A DNA stretch of 64,000 nt. Source: Steromphala cineraria. Taxonomy: Eukaryota > Mollusca > Gastropoda > Trochida > Trochidae. Numbering within the stretch: position 1 is the stretch's first letter; each line of letters opens with the position of its first letter. The notes beneath the pieces are model-generated. The model was not told where the DNA came from. It ran no database searches and was given only the letters and a program-made list of their open reading frames with translations. Below are positions 1 to 10,819 of the stretch, one piece after another. The position numbers and the translations under genes are program-made. Location of the stretch: assembly GCA_916613615.1 (NCBI GenBank), contig OU744736.1, positions 1,160,330 through 1,224,329 on the forward strand. Direction: 5' to 3'.

Positions 1-2100
1 GCACATCTAAAACATAATTTTCCTTAACCAAAACATACTATGAATTTCAATTTAAATTGTTGTTTTTTCTGTAAGTGCATTTTATCTGCCCGCCAAATGA
101 TCACATGTGGTGGAATGGATAGCATTAGGGATAAGCTTCAGTAATCATTTCTGACAGATTTAGTAGACCAGGCTTCATTATAAGAGAGAATACTTGGGTC
201 AATAAATAACCGTTACGACCAAATAAACCCACAACATCTAAGATATTAGTGTGGTATAGTGTATCTATAGAATTTTCCAGAAACAATTGCTGGTACGTTT
301 AAGTTAGGAAATCTATTACTACATGCACATTGAGAGATAGAGGTTATAAGCTCGTCTGGTTTGGGACAGTAAATATCCTGTATTTGGAATAGACATTGTA
401 TTTATACATTTAGTGTTTCTTCCTATTGCAGAATGTTGTGCATCATATTGTTAAGTGTAATCTAAACTGTTATCACGCGAGGTAGAATTGCTCTCGTAAA
501 ATGATTGACAAGGCAAAAGGCCTTTACAATCGCTGTTTATCTTTAACATTTAAGTCTTTTCCTGTCATTTAGCATTTGCAATTAATCAAAGTTTTTAATG
601 TAGTGATTAATGTCGGACCATAAATGAATCAAATAGCTTTGATTTCACTTAACATAGTCTCGATGTATGTGTATGTACATAAAACAATACACATCTATAG
701 GAATTGACGTTCATGACGTCATTTAAAGAAAACGTTGACGATGGTCTAATGCAAGCGATTCTTCGAAAGTTGGGAACCGTCGACAATATTTGTCAACCTT
801 CAAAGGATAGTCGCGATTTTGTGGTCATAATCGTTATCCATTATGAGCATTTGTTTGACATTAAATTTGTATCATGGGACTATGCACAAACAGTAAAGTC
901 ACTAAACCAACATTTGTTCTACAAGTCAAAACACACAACTCTAGAGACAATGTGCTTTTAATGTGATGTTTACTGTTAATATTTATATAAAGTTCGCACG
1001 TTTTAATCCTTTTAAACGTTTCTTAATAGTCTTTAAAGTTACAAATTCCTCGCCAGGTACTTTGCAATAAAAATTCATCGTTCTGTCAACATCTTTTTAA
1101 GTTATGTCAAGTGTTTATATGACTTTGCATCAATACACATAAACGTGGGTTTGTAAATTCTGTTTTCCATTTTAAAAAAAGCTATTTAAGGGTTCGTTAT
1201 TCATCATTCCTATTTCCTATTCCCATCGTTAATTAAACATGGTTATTTATTCATATAGATTCAAATTGTTTTATTAGCATTTGGCAGCTTCAGATTTCTC
1301 AGCTTTAAAAACAAAGAACAAGTGTAATGAAGTTCCTTTGAATAGTTTTTGAAATATCAAGCCTGTTTTGCCTTTTTATTACACTCTCGTTGGAGATAAT
1401 ACAGTTGTGAAACAATAACATGTTATTCAACACTGTTGTGAAACATTGCACGTGAAAGCGATCGCATCCGGAACTACTTTCCTTCCGTCGCATGACAAGT
1501 TATCGGTTGATGATGTCAATCAAAATTGCGATTTAAGAATATTGTTCTCAGTCCAAACGAAAAACATACGAGATAAAAGTAAACTTCTTTTTAAAAACGT
1601 GTTTATTTATTTATGATTAAATTGTGCGAGAAACAATACAAAGAATCAGAGATACCTTCACAACATTCATCTTCAAATGTTAACATGACCTCGAAATCAG
1701 GGTTAAGTCGGCATTCGATAGTAGATCTGGCAAGGTCATCCCTTCAGATCACGGTCGATTCTTAAATGTCAGCGTCAGTACTTCAGAATTTCGATAAAGC
1801 AGCCAAATTTTTGGTGATTTACCGTAAGCATTAGCAACGTTCTCTTTATCGGCAACAAGTTCAAATTCGTCGAAACGCTAAAAAGTTTTTAGAGTTATCT
1901 CCCTTGCAGCCCTAAGCTCCTAGCAGCGTTTTGCAACTCAACGTCGTGCTCGCCATTCAAAGCAGCGGTCCTTTTTGTTTTAGGATAAATATGATTTTTT
2001 TAGTAGAAGAGGGTATTCCCAAAACTATTCTCACCATGGATCGCAAACAAGGACAGTGTTCCTCTCACTGACACTAGCTCACACTTACTGAATCACGCTT
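1..2100. other. AT-rich intergenic DNA, no gene recognised
   Basis: No reading frame here has a recognisable domain, splice structure or codon bias. The longest frame (704-961, 85 codons) looks like chance. No tRNA, rRNA or long repeat was seen in this stretch. Confidence 0.6.
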
Positions 2101-2103
2101 GAA

Positions 2104-2556
2104 AACGCACATTCCGATGACGTCACAATCACTTGGCATTCATTCACACAATCTCATTCGCACAATTCAGCGACATATGGTTTTGTTAACTCGACAATTT
2201 GCGTTTGTAGGAACTATAACACAAAGATAATTGAATGAGAGTTTTCAATTTGTATTGTTCAAAATTAAAGCTGTTATTAACGGACTAACTCATGACCTAT
2301 TTGTTCATTGCTCAAAGTCTAATGACGCTACATATGCGTCCATTGTAAGAATTGTATTCCTACGCACTACGAGAATGGAGAGTAAACATTATTTTCATTT
2401 TATATAATTAATTTAAAGAGTGTAATAAATAAAATACTAAACTCTGTCCAGTTTAATAACATATTTATGAAACTCGCTTTCGCTCGTTAAATACGAATAC
2501 CATCCACTCGTTTCATAAATATGTTATTAAACTGAACGTCGTTTAGTATTCTCTAT
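2104..2556 (-). mobile_element. Foldback MITE, palindromic-end family, copy 1 (partial)
   Basis: The right part (2,420-2,556) is a near-palindrome. It begins with AATACTAAAC (2,433-2,442) and ends with GTTTAGTATT (2,541-2,550); long arms fold around a GCTTTCGCTCG-type loop. The body to the left shares the block ACATTCCGATGACGTCAC with the copy at 41,821-42,778, in inverted orientation. No coding capacity is visible. The left limit is approximate. Confidence 0.65.
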
Positions 2557-2557
2557 A

Positions 2558-2862
2558 TATGCAATCATATGTATATATAACCATTCTCCTTGCAACATTA
2601 TTGACATTTGCAAAATGGTCCCTTCCAAGTTTTAAATCTTGTTTTTTATAATTCTTTGTTGCAAGAGAAAAAAATACATTTACTGATACGTTTGTTTAAA
2701 TGAAAAGCCTGTTTTGCCTTTATATGCAATCATATGTATATATAACCATTCTCCTTGCAACATTGTTGACATTTGCAAAATGGTCGCGTCGAAGTTTTTA
2801 ATCTTGTTTTTATAATTGTTTGTTGCAAGAGAAAAAATACATTTACTGATACGTTTGTTTAA
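2558..2862. repeat. Tandem duplication of about 162 bp, two copies
   Basis: A block starting TATATGCAATCATATG occurs at about 2,558 and again at about 2,720, with a few substitutions and small indels. The second copy is cut at its TTTAAA by the MITE at 2,863-3,218. The first copy reads through the same site into ATGAAAAG, so it preserves the empty target. Confidence 0.85.
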
Positions 2863-3218
2863 AGGGGCAGTAGCACGTTTTTAGTTGGAATATAAGGTGA
2901 TGTCATGAAAATGAAAATTAATGGTTCCAATTGAAAGACAATGTATTTAAACTAAATGGAGCAGTCACAATTCAAATATATAACGTAAAGTTTAGCCATG
3001 CAATTCCTTTTTCTTACACAAAATGAATTAAAGGTGTTCACATAAAATGGCCGCCAATGGATTTTATGAGAATCTTCATACTTTGTTCCCTGACTAAGGC
3101 TGATTGGCTTGTGTAGGAAGATTTTTGACACTGTCAAAATAATACATTTAGCATTAACTTACAATTTTCAGTGAAAATTTTAAAATATAAAATTATCAAA
3201 AAACGTGCTACTGCCCCT
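2863..3218. mobile_element. TTAA-flanked MITE (piggyBac-like), copy 1
   Basis: A 356-bp element with terminal inverted repeats of about 20 bp (AGGGGCAGTAGCACGTTTTT and its complement). TTAA lies on each side, at 2,859-2,862 and 3,219-3,222. A TTAA target duplication with G/C-run ends is the habit of the piggyBac superfamily; that assignment is inferred. No transposase is present. A relative in the same orientation lies at 31,184-31,517. Confidence 0.8.
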
Positions 3219-3222
3219 TTAA

Positions 3223-4690
3223 ATGAAAAAAATAATAGTGACCCTAGGGACTGATCACTTAACTTACTTCACAGACATTTGAAAATCAATATCTTTTATC
3301 TAGCACAATGAAATAAACAGGAGAGCACACTTCAAATAACGTTTGAAATGTTTGAAAATCCATTAAATCGATTTACAAAAGATATTCTAAGCGTTGAATT
3401 TCAAAATCTAATTTTTCTATAAGCGTGTCCACACTAGTTATTGATCGTTGAACTGTTCACTAACTGCGTAGTTACAGCTTACTGTAATTATCTGCAAGGA
3501 ACTATCGATAGATAGAAATGGCTAGACGCTTTCAATTAGATCCCTTTACTTCAAAGCTTCAATGAAATCCCATGCGTGTAGCGATACCAGCAAGGACGCG
3601 TGATAAATAAACGTTATGTGTTTGTACTTCAGATAACTATTAACAAAGTTGTAAATTTCTCAGAATTCATTTAGGAGTGTTTGGGTAAAAGATAAAGACA
3701 TTTATAATGTTACCAAGACCATTAAATAGGAACGAAGTTATTGGGTGGAAACTTGATAACATAATGTTGATTTTATATCGTTTTACTTTCCATCATACGA
3801 TCAAAGAAGATATTTTATTTTAAGGCAATTATTTAGAAAGTTTCAAGACAACCAGTATTGCTGTCCTACTTTGTAACTCCAAATCATTGCAATAAATTCG
3901 ATGCAAGTTATGAAATGAAGATAACTTTGTTCATGTGTGTTTCATTGAAGATAGCGAGTTTGTTAAATCCCCCGGGAGAGCATCTTCACAACGTCACGGG
4001 CAAAACGAAAAAGTTTCTTAACTTTTCCATTCCTCCCTTGACATCATTGACCATAATTTCTGTGCTAGCATTTCAACCCACTGCACGAAAGTAGAATAGT
4101 CCAATCAAAAGACAGCTTGTAAAATGAACTTCGGCTGTCGGGTAATCTTGCAGGGATACATTATCACTGACTAACCAAGGGCATGTTTTTGTAAAATAAA
4201 TGATATTAAGTATAAGGAAAGCATCTTAAATCATAATGCACAACAGAATGACCGCCTATCTTTTTCTAAAAATTCCATGCAGGAACGTTTTCAAATCAAG
4301 CTAATAATGCAGTGTGTGAGCAATCGATTTTCCGTTGTAAATATATATGCACCGACCTAAGGTTTCAATTTTCTTGCATTGAATGTATTCAAACTTTAGT
4401 GTTTATATGATAGGGATTGTTACATTTTTTAAAAAATATCGTGAACAAGGAAGAAAATGTTTATTCATTAAAAACATTGACTGCTATTATATAATATAAT
4501 ATATATTATTTAGTTACTAACCTCCGAAAGTGACCTTAGCCTGTTAGCCATATAACTGTAATGTAATCGACTCATTCCCACTGATGTAATGAAACATCAT
4601 TACTCAGAACAATCAGAGTTTTCCGCCTGTCACTAGCCCACTAGGTGGCGTGACATGTCATCCAATTAGATTCATTCACATTACAGAGTC
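3223..4690. other. AT-rich intergenic DNA, no gene recognised
   Basis: No convincing exon or RNA gene was seen. Composition changes sharply just after this stretch, where the GC-rich retroelement begins. Confidence 0.55.
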
Positions 4691-5545
4691 GGTAGTGTGC
4701 AGACGTGTATCTGTATCTCTCCCGATTGTACTGAGCTATTTAACGTGTTTTGCTGTTTGTTTACTTACTTTATTATTGTCTCTTTTCCCTTTGGTCTGTC
4801 TATCTGTCTCTTTGCAGAGTATTCAACCACCGTGGTGGAATACTGTGTTTTGAGAGTTTTGGTTGAGACAGCAACGTGTCAACTTAGTGGCAGGCTGTAG
4901 CACGTGCTGTCGAATTCGCTCGTGTTGCACGTGCTAGGCGAGGGACAGTCCGTCGTTCTCTCTCTATCTCCTTGTCGCGCACGCTTCACCTGGGCGAGGC
5001 GCTTGCTGCCGGGGGGGTGGGACTGACACTTGCGCTATCCTCGCGCTTAGTGTCTCGTGCACTTGGACAGGCGCCTCTCGCTTGGTGTCTCGTCGCGGTT
5101 GGTGACTCGCGCTCCTCTAGCGCTAGAGTTGGACAGGCGCTTGCGCTCTCACGCGCTTTGTGGATCGTGCGCTGCTGTAGCCTGGATTGGACAGACGCTT
5201 GCACTTGTCACGCTTGGTGCTTCGGGCGCTTGCCAGTTTGACGTTCGCTTGCTGGCGCTTGGTTGGACGTGTGCGTGGCTTGTGCGATCGGGCCCCCGTC
5301 TCGCCTGCGTGTCTCTCGCTCTTAACCTGGGGAGCGGCTGAGCGGAGAGGTGACTGACGCGTGGTGCCGGGTGCGTGCCAGTCGTACGGATTCACAGGAC
5401 AGCTGAGCGTTCGCTTGCATGTCTGAGTGGTTTAACGCTAGACGCTCAAGTGTTGACTGGTCGCTAGGGACTGTTGGATCGAGGCACTTCAGATGCTCTC
5501 CCCTTACCTAGTTGCTGTCTCGCCTGTGTCGTAGGCTTGAGCGGC

Positions 5546-5749
5546 ATGGAGTTAATCCCTTGCGACACCGCGTCCCCGTACACGGGGTTCTGCGGGCGCT
5601 GCGGAGCGTGCAAGTCGGCAAGTTATGACCCTCACGTGGTCTGTCGCCTGTGCAGGAATACCTGCCCGGAGGATAATCGGTGCGTCGAGTGCGCCGATCT
5701 CACCTGGGAGCAGCACAAGCGTTACCGCTCTTTCCATCCGGAAAAGTGA
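5546..5749 (+). pseudogene. Gag-like Cys/His-rich protein fragment
   Basis: A 67-residue frame starting at the ATG at 5,546. Cys and His are spaced as C-x2-C-x2-C, then H-x2-C-x2-C-x3-C-x6-C-x2-C, followed by a Trp. This resembles the small metal-binding module at the start of gag-like proteins in DIRS-type elements and probably binds nucleic acid. The frame stops at 5,749, and the likely continuation lies in another frame, so a frameshift or unrecognised joining is implied. No matching cellular gene is known to me. Confidence 0.5.
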
Positions 5750-5756
5750 GTCGCAA

Positions 5757-6218
5757 CAGCGCTCCAGGATGGCCAGACGCCCCACCCTGTATGCGTCTTT
5801 TCCCACAGGCACCGCACGAGTGTCGTCTGAGCGCTCGGACCTCATCATCACCGAGGACGCCGGCGAGTTTGACTTTCCGTCCTCCCTGGCGTCGGACGTG
5901 GGGTCCGTGCACTCGGACCAGTCTCTACGTGACCCTCTGGGTCTTGAGCGTCTGCCCGACGCTTCCCCCCCGCGGGGTTCGTCTCCCGAGGGGCACACCT
6001 CATTCACAGACGCCTCTTCACGGCGCAGAGGGCGTCGGAAGAAGGTGAAGAAGGCTAAGAAGCGCTCCAAGGCGCCCACGCCTCCTCCCTTCGACCACAA
6101 GGCTTTTAAGGACGATGTCCTTGCGTCAGTCAGGACCATGTTGAGGGAATTTGTCTCCAATGACCCTCAGGATCGGCGCGAGGCTGTCGCTCCATCGTCG
6201 CCTCCCGCTAGGCGTTAA
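5757..6218 (+). pseudogene. Gag-like middle region, low complexity
   Basis: An open stretch in a different frame from the preceding Cys/His module. It has a Ser/Asp/Glu-rich part and then a basic run (RRRGRRKKVKKAKKRSK at about 6,020-6,080), followed by a Pro-rich patch. Just downstream, in a third frame, a PKKRKGG-type basic motif at 6,224-6,244 resembles a nuclear localisation signal. The composition fits the tail of a gag-like nucleic-acid-binding protein. Function is inferred from composition and position only. Confidence 0.4.
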
Positions 6219-6384
6219 CAACGCCGAAGAAGCGCAAGGGTGGTGCGGCGCATCCCCCTCTGGCTCTACGACCGGCGGGTTTTCCTTTTCGGGAGGGGGG
6301 CCCGCCATGCAGGAGTCGCAGCGACTTCAACACCTAAAAGGACACCCAAAAAGTCACAGCGTGGCAAAGGACGCGGCTATGAAG

Positions 6385-7158
6385 GCACTCCCAAGAAGGG
6401 GTGACTTCTGGGAGCCTCCTCGCCTGCCGCCGGCAGTAGTGTCGGAACAGAACGGGCCAGTGGGAGGCCGTCTGTCAATGTTTTGTCGCCAACTGGAGAT
6501 GGTTGGACTTGGACGAGTACGTCTGTCAGATCTTTGAGCGCGGGTTTTGTATACCTGTGCACACCCGCCCCCCTTTAACTTGTTCGCCAGTGGAGCGCCC
6601 GCTAGAGCCGAATCGGCTGGGCTGACACTTGAACAAGTGGAGATCCTGATCTCCAAGGAGGTGGTGAGCGAGCTCCCGCTCCAGGATCTGATACCAGGGT
6701 TTTACTCTCCAGTGTTTGTGAGACTGAAAAAGGACCCGAAAAAATTGCGGCTGATTCACGACATGAAACAGTTCAACCGCTCCTACCTCGAGCTGCCGCC
6801 ATATTTTCGGCTCTTGACCGTGCGGTCTATCATGCGGTTGCTACAACCATACAGCCGCATGGTGTCGTTGGACCTCCAGGACGCGTACTTGCACATCCCA
6901 ATCTGCCCAGCGGATTGCAAGTACCTCCGATTCGTCCTGGCGGGTCGTCACTTTCAGAACCAGGTGTTGTGCGTTCACCCGGACAGCTCGACGGCAGCTT
7001 GGTTGATCAACAAGCAAGGATCGACCAAAGCGGGATCACTCTTACAGGTGGTGATGGAGCTGTTTCGACTGGTAGACCATCTTAACATCTCAATCAGAGC
7101 GGTGCACATCCCGGGAGCAAAGAACGTCCTTGCGGACGCTCTATCTAGCTCTATCTTT
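6385..7158 (+). pseudogene. DIRS-type reverse transcriptase-RNase H, internally deleted
   Basis: The N-terminal RT motif (VGGRLS at about 6,460) lies in one frame, the next part (DEYVCQIFERGFCIPV from about 6,509) in a second, and the main open frame (6,547-7,194, 215 codons) returns to the first. That main frame holds the finger/palm segment and palm motif A (LDLQDAYLHIPI, Asp at residue 109). After YLRFVLAGRHFQ it jumps, near residues 136-142, to an RNase H C-terminal segment (AAWLINKQGST; AVHIPGAKNVLADALS). RT motifs B to E, including the catalytic double Asp, are missing, so it cannot be active. The last codons are satellite sequence. Confidence 0.75.
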
Positions 7159-9020
7159 GACACTAAAATATTATATTACGACAATACAACTTGATTGTTT
7201 TATGTAATTTAATACTATTTCATACTTTCAGAAAAATAAACTTTACCCAATAATGACTCGAAACTCTCAGAAATGGCCGTCCCAACTTGGAATTTCTATC
7301 TGTTTTGACTGCTAACTCATTAAAAATATAAAGTAATATATAATTTTGACACTAAAATATTATATTACAACAATACAACTTGATTGTTTTAAGTATTTAA
7401 ATACTATTTCATACTTTCAGAAAAATAAACTTTACCCAATAATGACTCAAAACTCTCAGAAATGGCCGTCCCAACTTGGAATTTCTATCTGTTTTGACTG
7501 CTAACTCATTAAAAATATAAAGTAATATATAATTTTGACACTGAAATATTATATTACAACAATACAACTTGATTGTTTTATGTAATTAAATACTTTTTCA
7601 TACTTACAGAAAAATAAAGGTTACCCAATAATGACTCAAACTCTCAGACATGGCCCAGACCGTCCCAACTTGGAATTTCTATCTGTTTTGACTGAAAACT
7701 TAATTAAAATATAAAATAAAATTTTGACACTAAGATATGATATTCCTACACTAAAACTTGATTGTATTATGTAAGTTTATACTATTTTATACATTCAGAA
7801 AAATAAAAATTAACCGTAAATGACTCCGAACTCTCAGACATGGCCGTCCCAACTTGGAATTTCTATCTGTTTTGACTGCTAACTCATTAAAAATATAAAG
7901 TAATATATAATTTTGACACTAAAATATTATATTACAACAATACAACTTGATTGTTTTAAGTATTTAAATACTATTTCATACTTTCAGAAAAATAAACTTT
8001 ACCCAATAATGACTCAAAACTCTCAGAAATGGCCGTCCCAACTTGGAATTTCTATCTGTTTTGACTGCTAACTCATTAAAAATATAAAGTAATATATAAT
8101 TTTGACACTGAAATATTATATTACAACAATACAACTTGATTGTTTTATGTAATTAAATACTTTTTCATACTTACAGAAAAATAAAGGTTACCCAATAATG
8201 ACTCAAACTCTCAGATATAGCCCAGACCGTCCCAACTTGGAATTTCTATCTGTTTTGACTGAAAACTTAATTAAAATATAAAATAAAATTTTGACACTAA
8301 GATATGATATTCCTACACTAAAACTTGATTGTATTATGTAAGTTTATACTATTTTATACATTCAGAAAAATAAACATTAACCGTAAATGACTCCGAACTC
8401 TCAGACATGGCCGTCCCATCTTGGAATTTCCATCAGTTTTGACTGCTTACTCATTAAAAATAAAAAATAAAAAATTGACACTAAGATATGATATTCCTAA
8501 ACTATAACTTGATGGTTTAATGTAAATCTTTATTATTTCATACTTTCAGAAAATTAAACATTAACCGTAAAGGACTCAAAACTAACAGACATGGCTGTCC
8601 CAACTTGGAATTTCTATGGGTTTTGACTGCTAACTCATTAAAAATATAAAATATATTTTGACACTAAAATATGATATTCCTACACTATAACTTGATTGTA
8701 TTATGTAAGTTTATACTATTTTATACATTCAGAAAAATAAACATTAACCGTAAATGACTCCGAACTCTCAGACATAGCTGTCCCAACTTGGAATTTCCAT
8801 CGGTTTTGACTGCTAACTCATTAAAATACTTACAGAAAAATAAACTTTACCCAATAATAACTCAAAACTCTCAGACATGGCCGTCCCAACTTGGAATAAA
8901 ATTTTGTCACTAAGATATGATATTCCTACACAAAAACTTGATTGTTTAATGTAAATCTTTATTATTTCATACTTTCAGAAAAATAAACTTTACCCAATAA
9001 TGACTCCAAACTCTCAGACA
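7159..9020. repeat. 189-bp tandem satellite with trimeric higher-order structure
   Basis: About ten monomers. The landmark GACACT falls at 7,159, 7,348, 7,537, 7,726, 7,915, 8,104 and 8,293 (exactly 189 apart), then at 8,477 and 8,660, then a truncated and rearranged end. Each full monomer contains CCGTCCCAACTTGGAATT or a close variant. Monomer variants at 7,348, 7,537 and 7,726 recur in the same order at 7,915, 8,104 and 8,293, giving a 567-bp higher-order unit. Noncoding. Confidence 0.95.
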
Positions 9021-10130
9021 TCAATCTCATTTCGACCTTCCTATTTGTCAATGTTTTCATTCCAGGAAAGGGCATGTTTTCTTCCTGGAATTACAATCTA
9101 AGATCCTTTCAATAAATTTTATTCATCAATATGTTAATTTTGTGCTAGGTGTTTTATGTTCAATAGCAATTTTTTTTCTCTCTGTTTTATGAGTTCTAAG
9201 TTAAGAGTTGTTGAATGTTACACATGTTGGTAAACCTTTCATACACATAAACATTTCAGCAACCACATACATCAATAAAGTTTTTTAAATGTATTTATAT
9301 TTCATTTAATCAAGCTTGTTACATGATTAGTAAACAAACCATTTTACAACCTGTTTAAAAACAAACAAGACTTCCCCCCCCCCCCCAACTCAGTGTTGTT
9401 TTAACCATACATTAGTGCCCATGCATGACTGATTGGAATTGCTTGCTGTCATGAATGACTCAATGTCAGTCTCTAATTCTCTAACATGCCAAGCTGTCAC
9501 ATTAACTTACCCACAGTGCTTAGTTCAGGAATGGATAGCGTTGTAACACACATTGAGCCTTAACATTGGATTTGTATGTACATTTGGATTATTCCTTTCT
9601 TTGTATAAGGTAAGCTGGTTTCACATTTGAAGGAAATATTATCTATAGTAAATAAATAAAGAGGGTCAATATGTTGATTTTCTTAATACATGTATTTCAT
9701 ACTATATAAATTACAGATAATTTTATTCACATTTATGTTCATTTTCAAATAAAGGTCGCTTGGTTTGTGCTGTTATGTTGTTTACGTTGTTTCTTATTTT
9801 GTTTATTTTGTTTCAATTCCTATGTTGATATTTATGACTGAAAAAGAACAGAAAATGATGAATGCTTAATCATCGATGTGTTATAAAGCCTAATGTCAAA
9901 TAAAAATGATCATTAAAGGAATGCTGACATCGTGTTTTTACATACTTGTTGTGTTCACTCGCTTGTAGAAGGTGGGAGTTGAATCCGAGTCCGTAAGTCG
10001 AGTAAATCAACATCAAATTACATTTTTCTTGTATGTGTCAAACGTATATACCGTTAGTATTAATAAATATCGTTTTTATCATAATTCATGTTTAAATAAG
10101 ATAATTACATGCATGTTTAAACATTAGGAT
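9021..10130. other. AT-rich DNA, no gene recognised
   Basis: Nothing with coding character was seen. A homopolymeric C run lies near 9,373-9,387. Confidence 0.55.
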
Positions 10131-10182
10131 TCCAAGTTGGGACGCGTCCCATCTTAAGATGGGACGGGATTCCAAGTTGGGG
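10131..10182. repeat. Isolated satellite-core motif, twice, around a palindrome
   Basis: Two copies of GATTCCAAGTTGGG (the complement of the satellite core CCCAACTTGGAAT) flank the palindrome CGTCCCATCTTAAGATGGGACG. The satellite lies about 1.1 kb to the left in the opposite orientation. This could be the terminus of the element the satellite came from. Confidence 0.6.
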
Positions 10183-10532
10183 TGATACAGAAATACTATT
10201 ATTATTTTCACAATCCTCCGCAATATATTTTAGGTTTTCTCATTAAGTGTTCGTAAAATAAATGTCATTAATGCAAATCTTACTGTGAAAATAATGTAAG
10301 TTAATCTCGGCCGAATGGAGTTTTTAGATTCCTATATTCAAAACGCAGTATGAACTATGGCCTCATTGACTATGGAATGAAGCTTCAAAATTACATAACT
10401 TAAAAGGACAGTTCTATTTGGGTATTTTAAAACAGAATTAAAGGAGATTTTCCAGTTTACACAATTAATATACATGCTTGTTAGACATCCGAGTTAAATG
10501 CTACTTGGTTTATACCAAAATCAAAACATTGA

Positions 10533-10611
10533 CGCTACTGGGAATCGAACATGTTCTATCAAAGAGCTTCCCCTCCACAAGCTCCTCTACACGCACGTTG
10601 CTCAACCAGCT
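10533..10611 (-). other. tRNA-like fragment, probably SINE-derived
   Basis: On the minus strand there is an A-box-like GCTGGTTGAGCAACG (about 10,596-10,610) and a B-box match GTTCGATTCCC (10,540-10,550), about 50 bp apart. The cloverleaf does not close convincingly, so this is more likely a SINE head or degenerate tRNA than a working tRNA gene. Confidence 0.35.
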
Positions 10612-10819
10612 TGTGCAGACAAGACCCAGTCATAAGCTATGCAGTCAATGCGATTGTCGTAAAAATGGTACATTGGAGTTACCTGCCCCTGACCTGTACC
10701 GAAATATGTTACTGGAGTTCTTGCAATTGGCTAGATGAGCTTACTTCAGAAACATGCGACAAAGGTGTGTGCAGTCCTGGCTCTGCTGGTTGGATTGAGT
10801 TCGAATTCTGATAGAGTCA

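Larger units (their letters stand above)
4690..7158 (+). mobile_element. Decayed DIRS-like retroelement
   Basis: A GC-rich block, clearly different from its AT-rich surroundings. In order it holds a long leader with degenerate GCGCTTG-rich repeats (about 4,900-5,470), a gag-like Cys/His frame, a Ser/acidic-then-Lys/Arg-rich region, and a reverse transcriptase with an RNase H end. Frames are broken by several shifts and stops. No tyrosine recombinase, integrase or intact terminal repeats were seen, so the order-level call rests on the style of the RT and RNase H. The left limit is approximate; the right limit is set by the satellite that begins within the last codons. Confidence 0.7.

Noticed and set aside
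704..961. 85-codon frame as a gene
   Set aside because: No recognisable domain, no splice or promoter context, and length within what chance gives.
4986..5395. Several overlapping frames in the GC-rich leader
   Set aside because: Long frames on both strands are expected in GC-rich repetitive sequence; none has recognisable protein motifs.
4690..7158. Complete, active retroelement
   Set aside because: The RT catalytic core is deleted, frames are shifted, and no recombinase or integrase is present.
7159..9020. CRISPR-like array
   Set aside because: Monomers are 189 bp and similar along their whole length, with no short repeats and unique spacers; this is a eukaryotic satellite.
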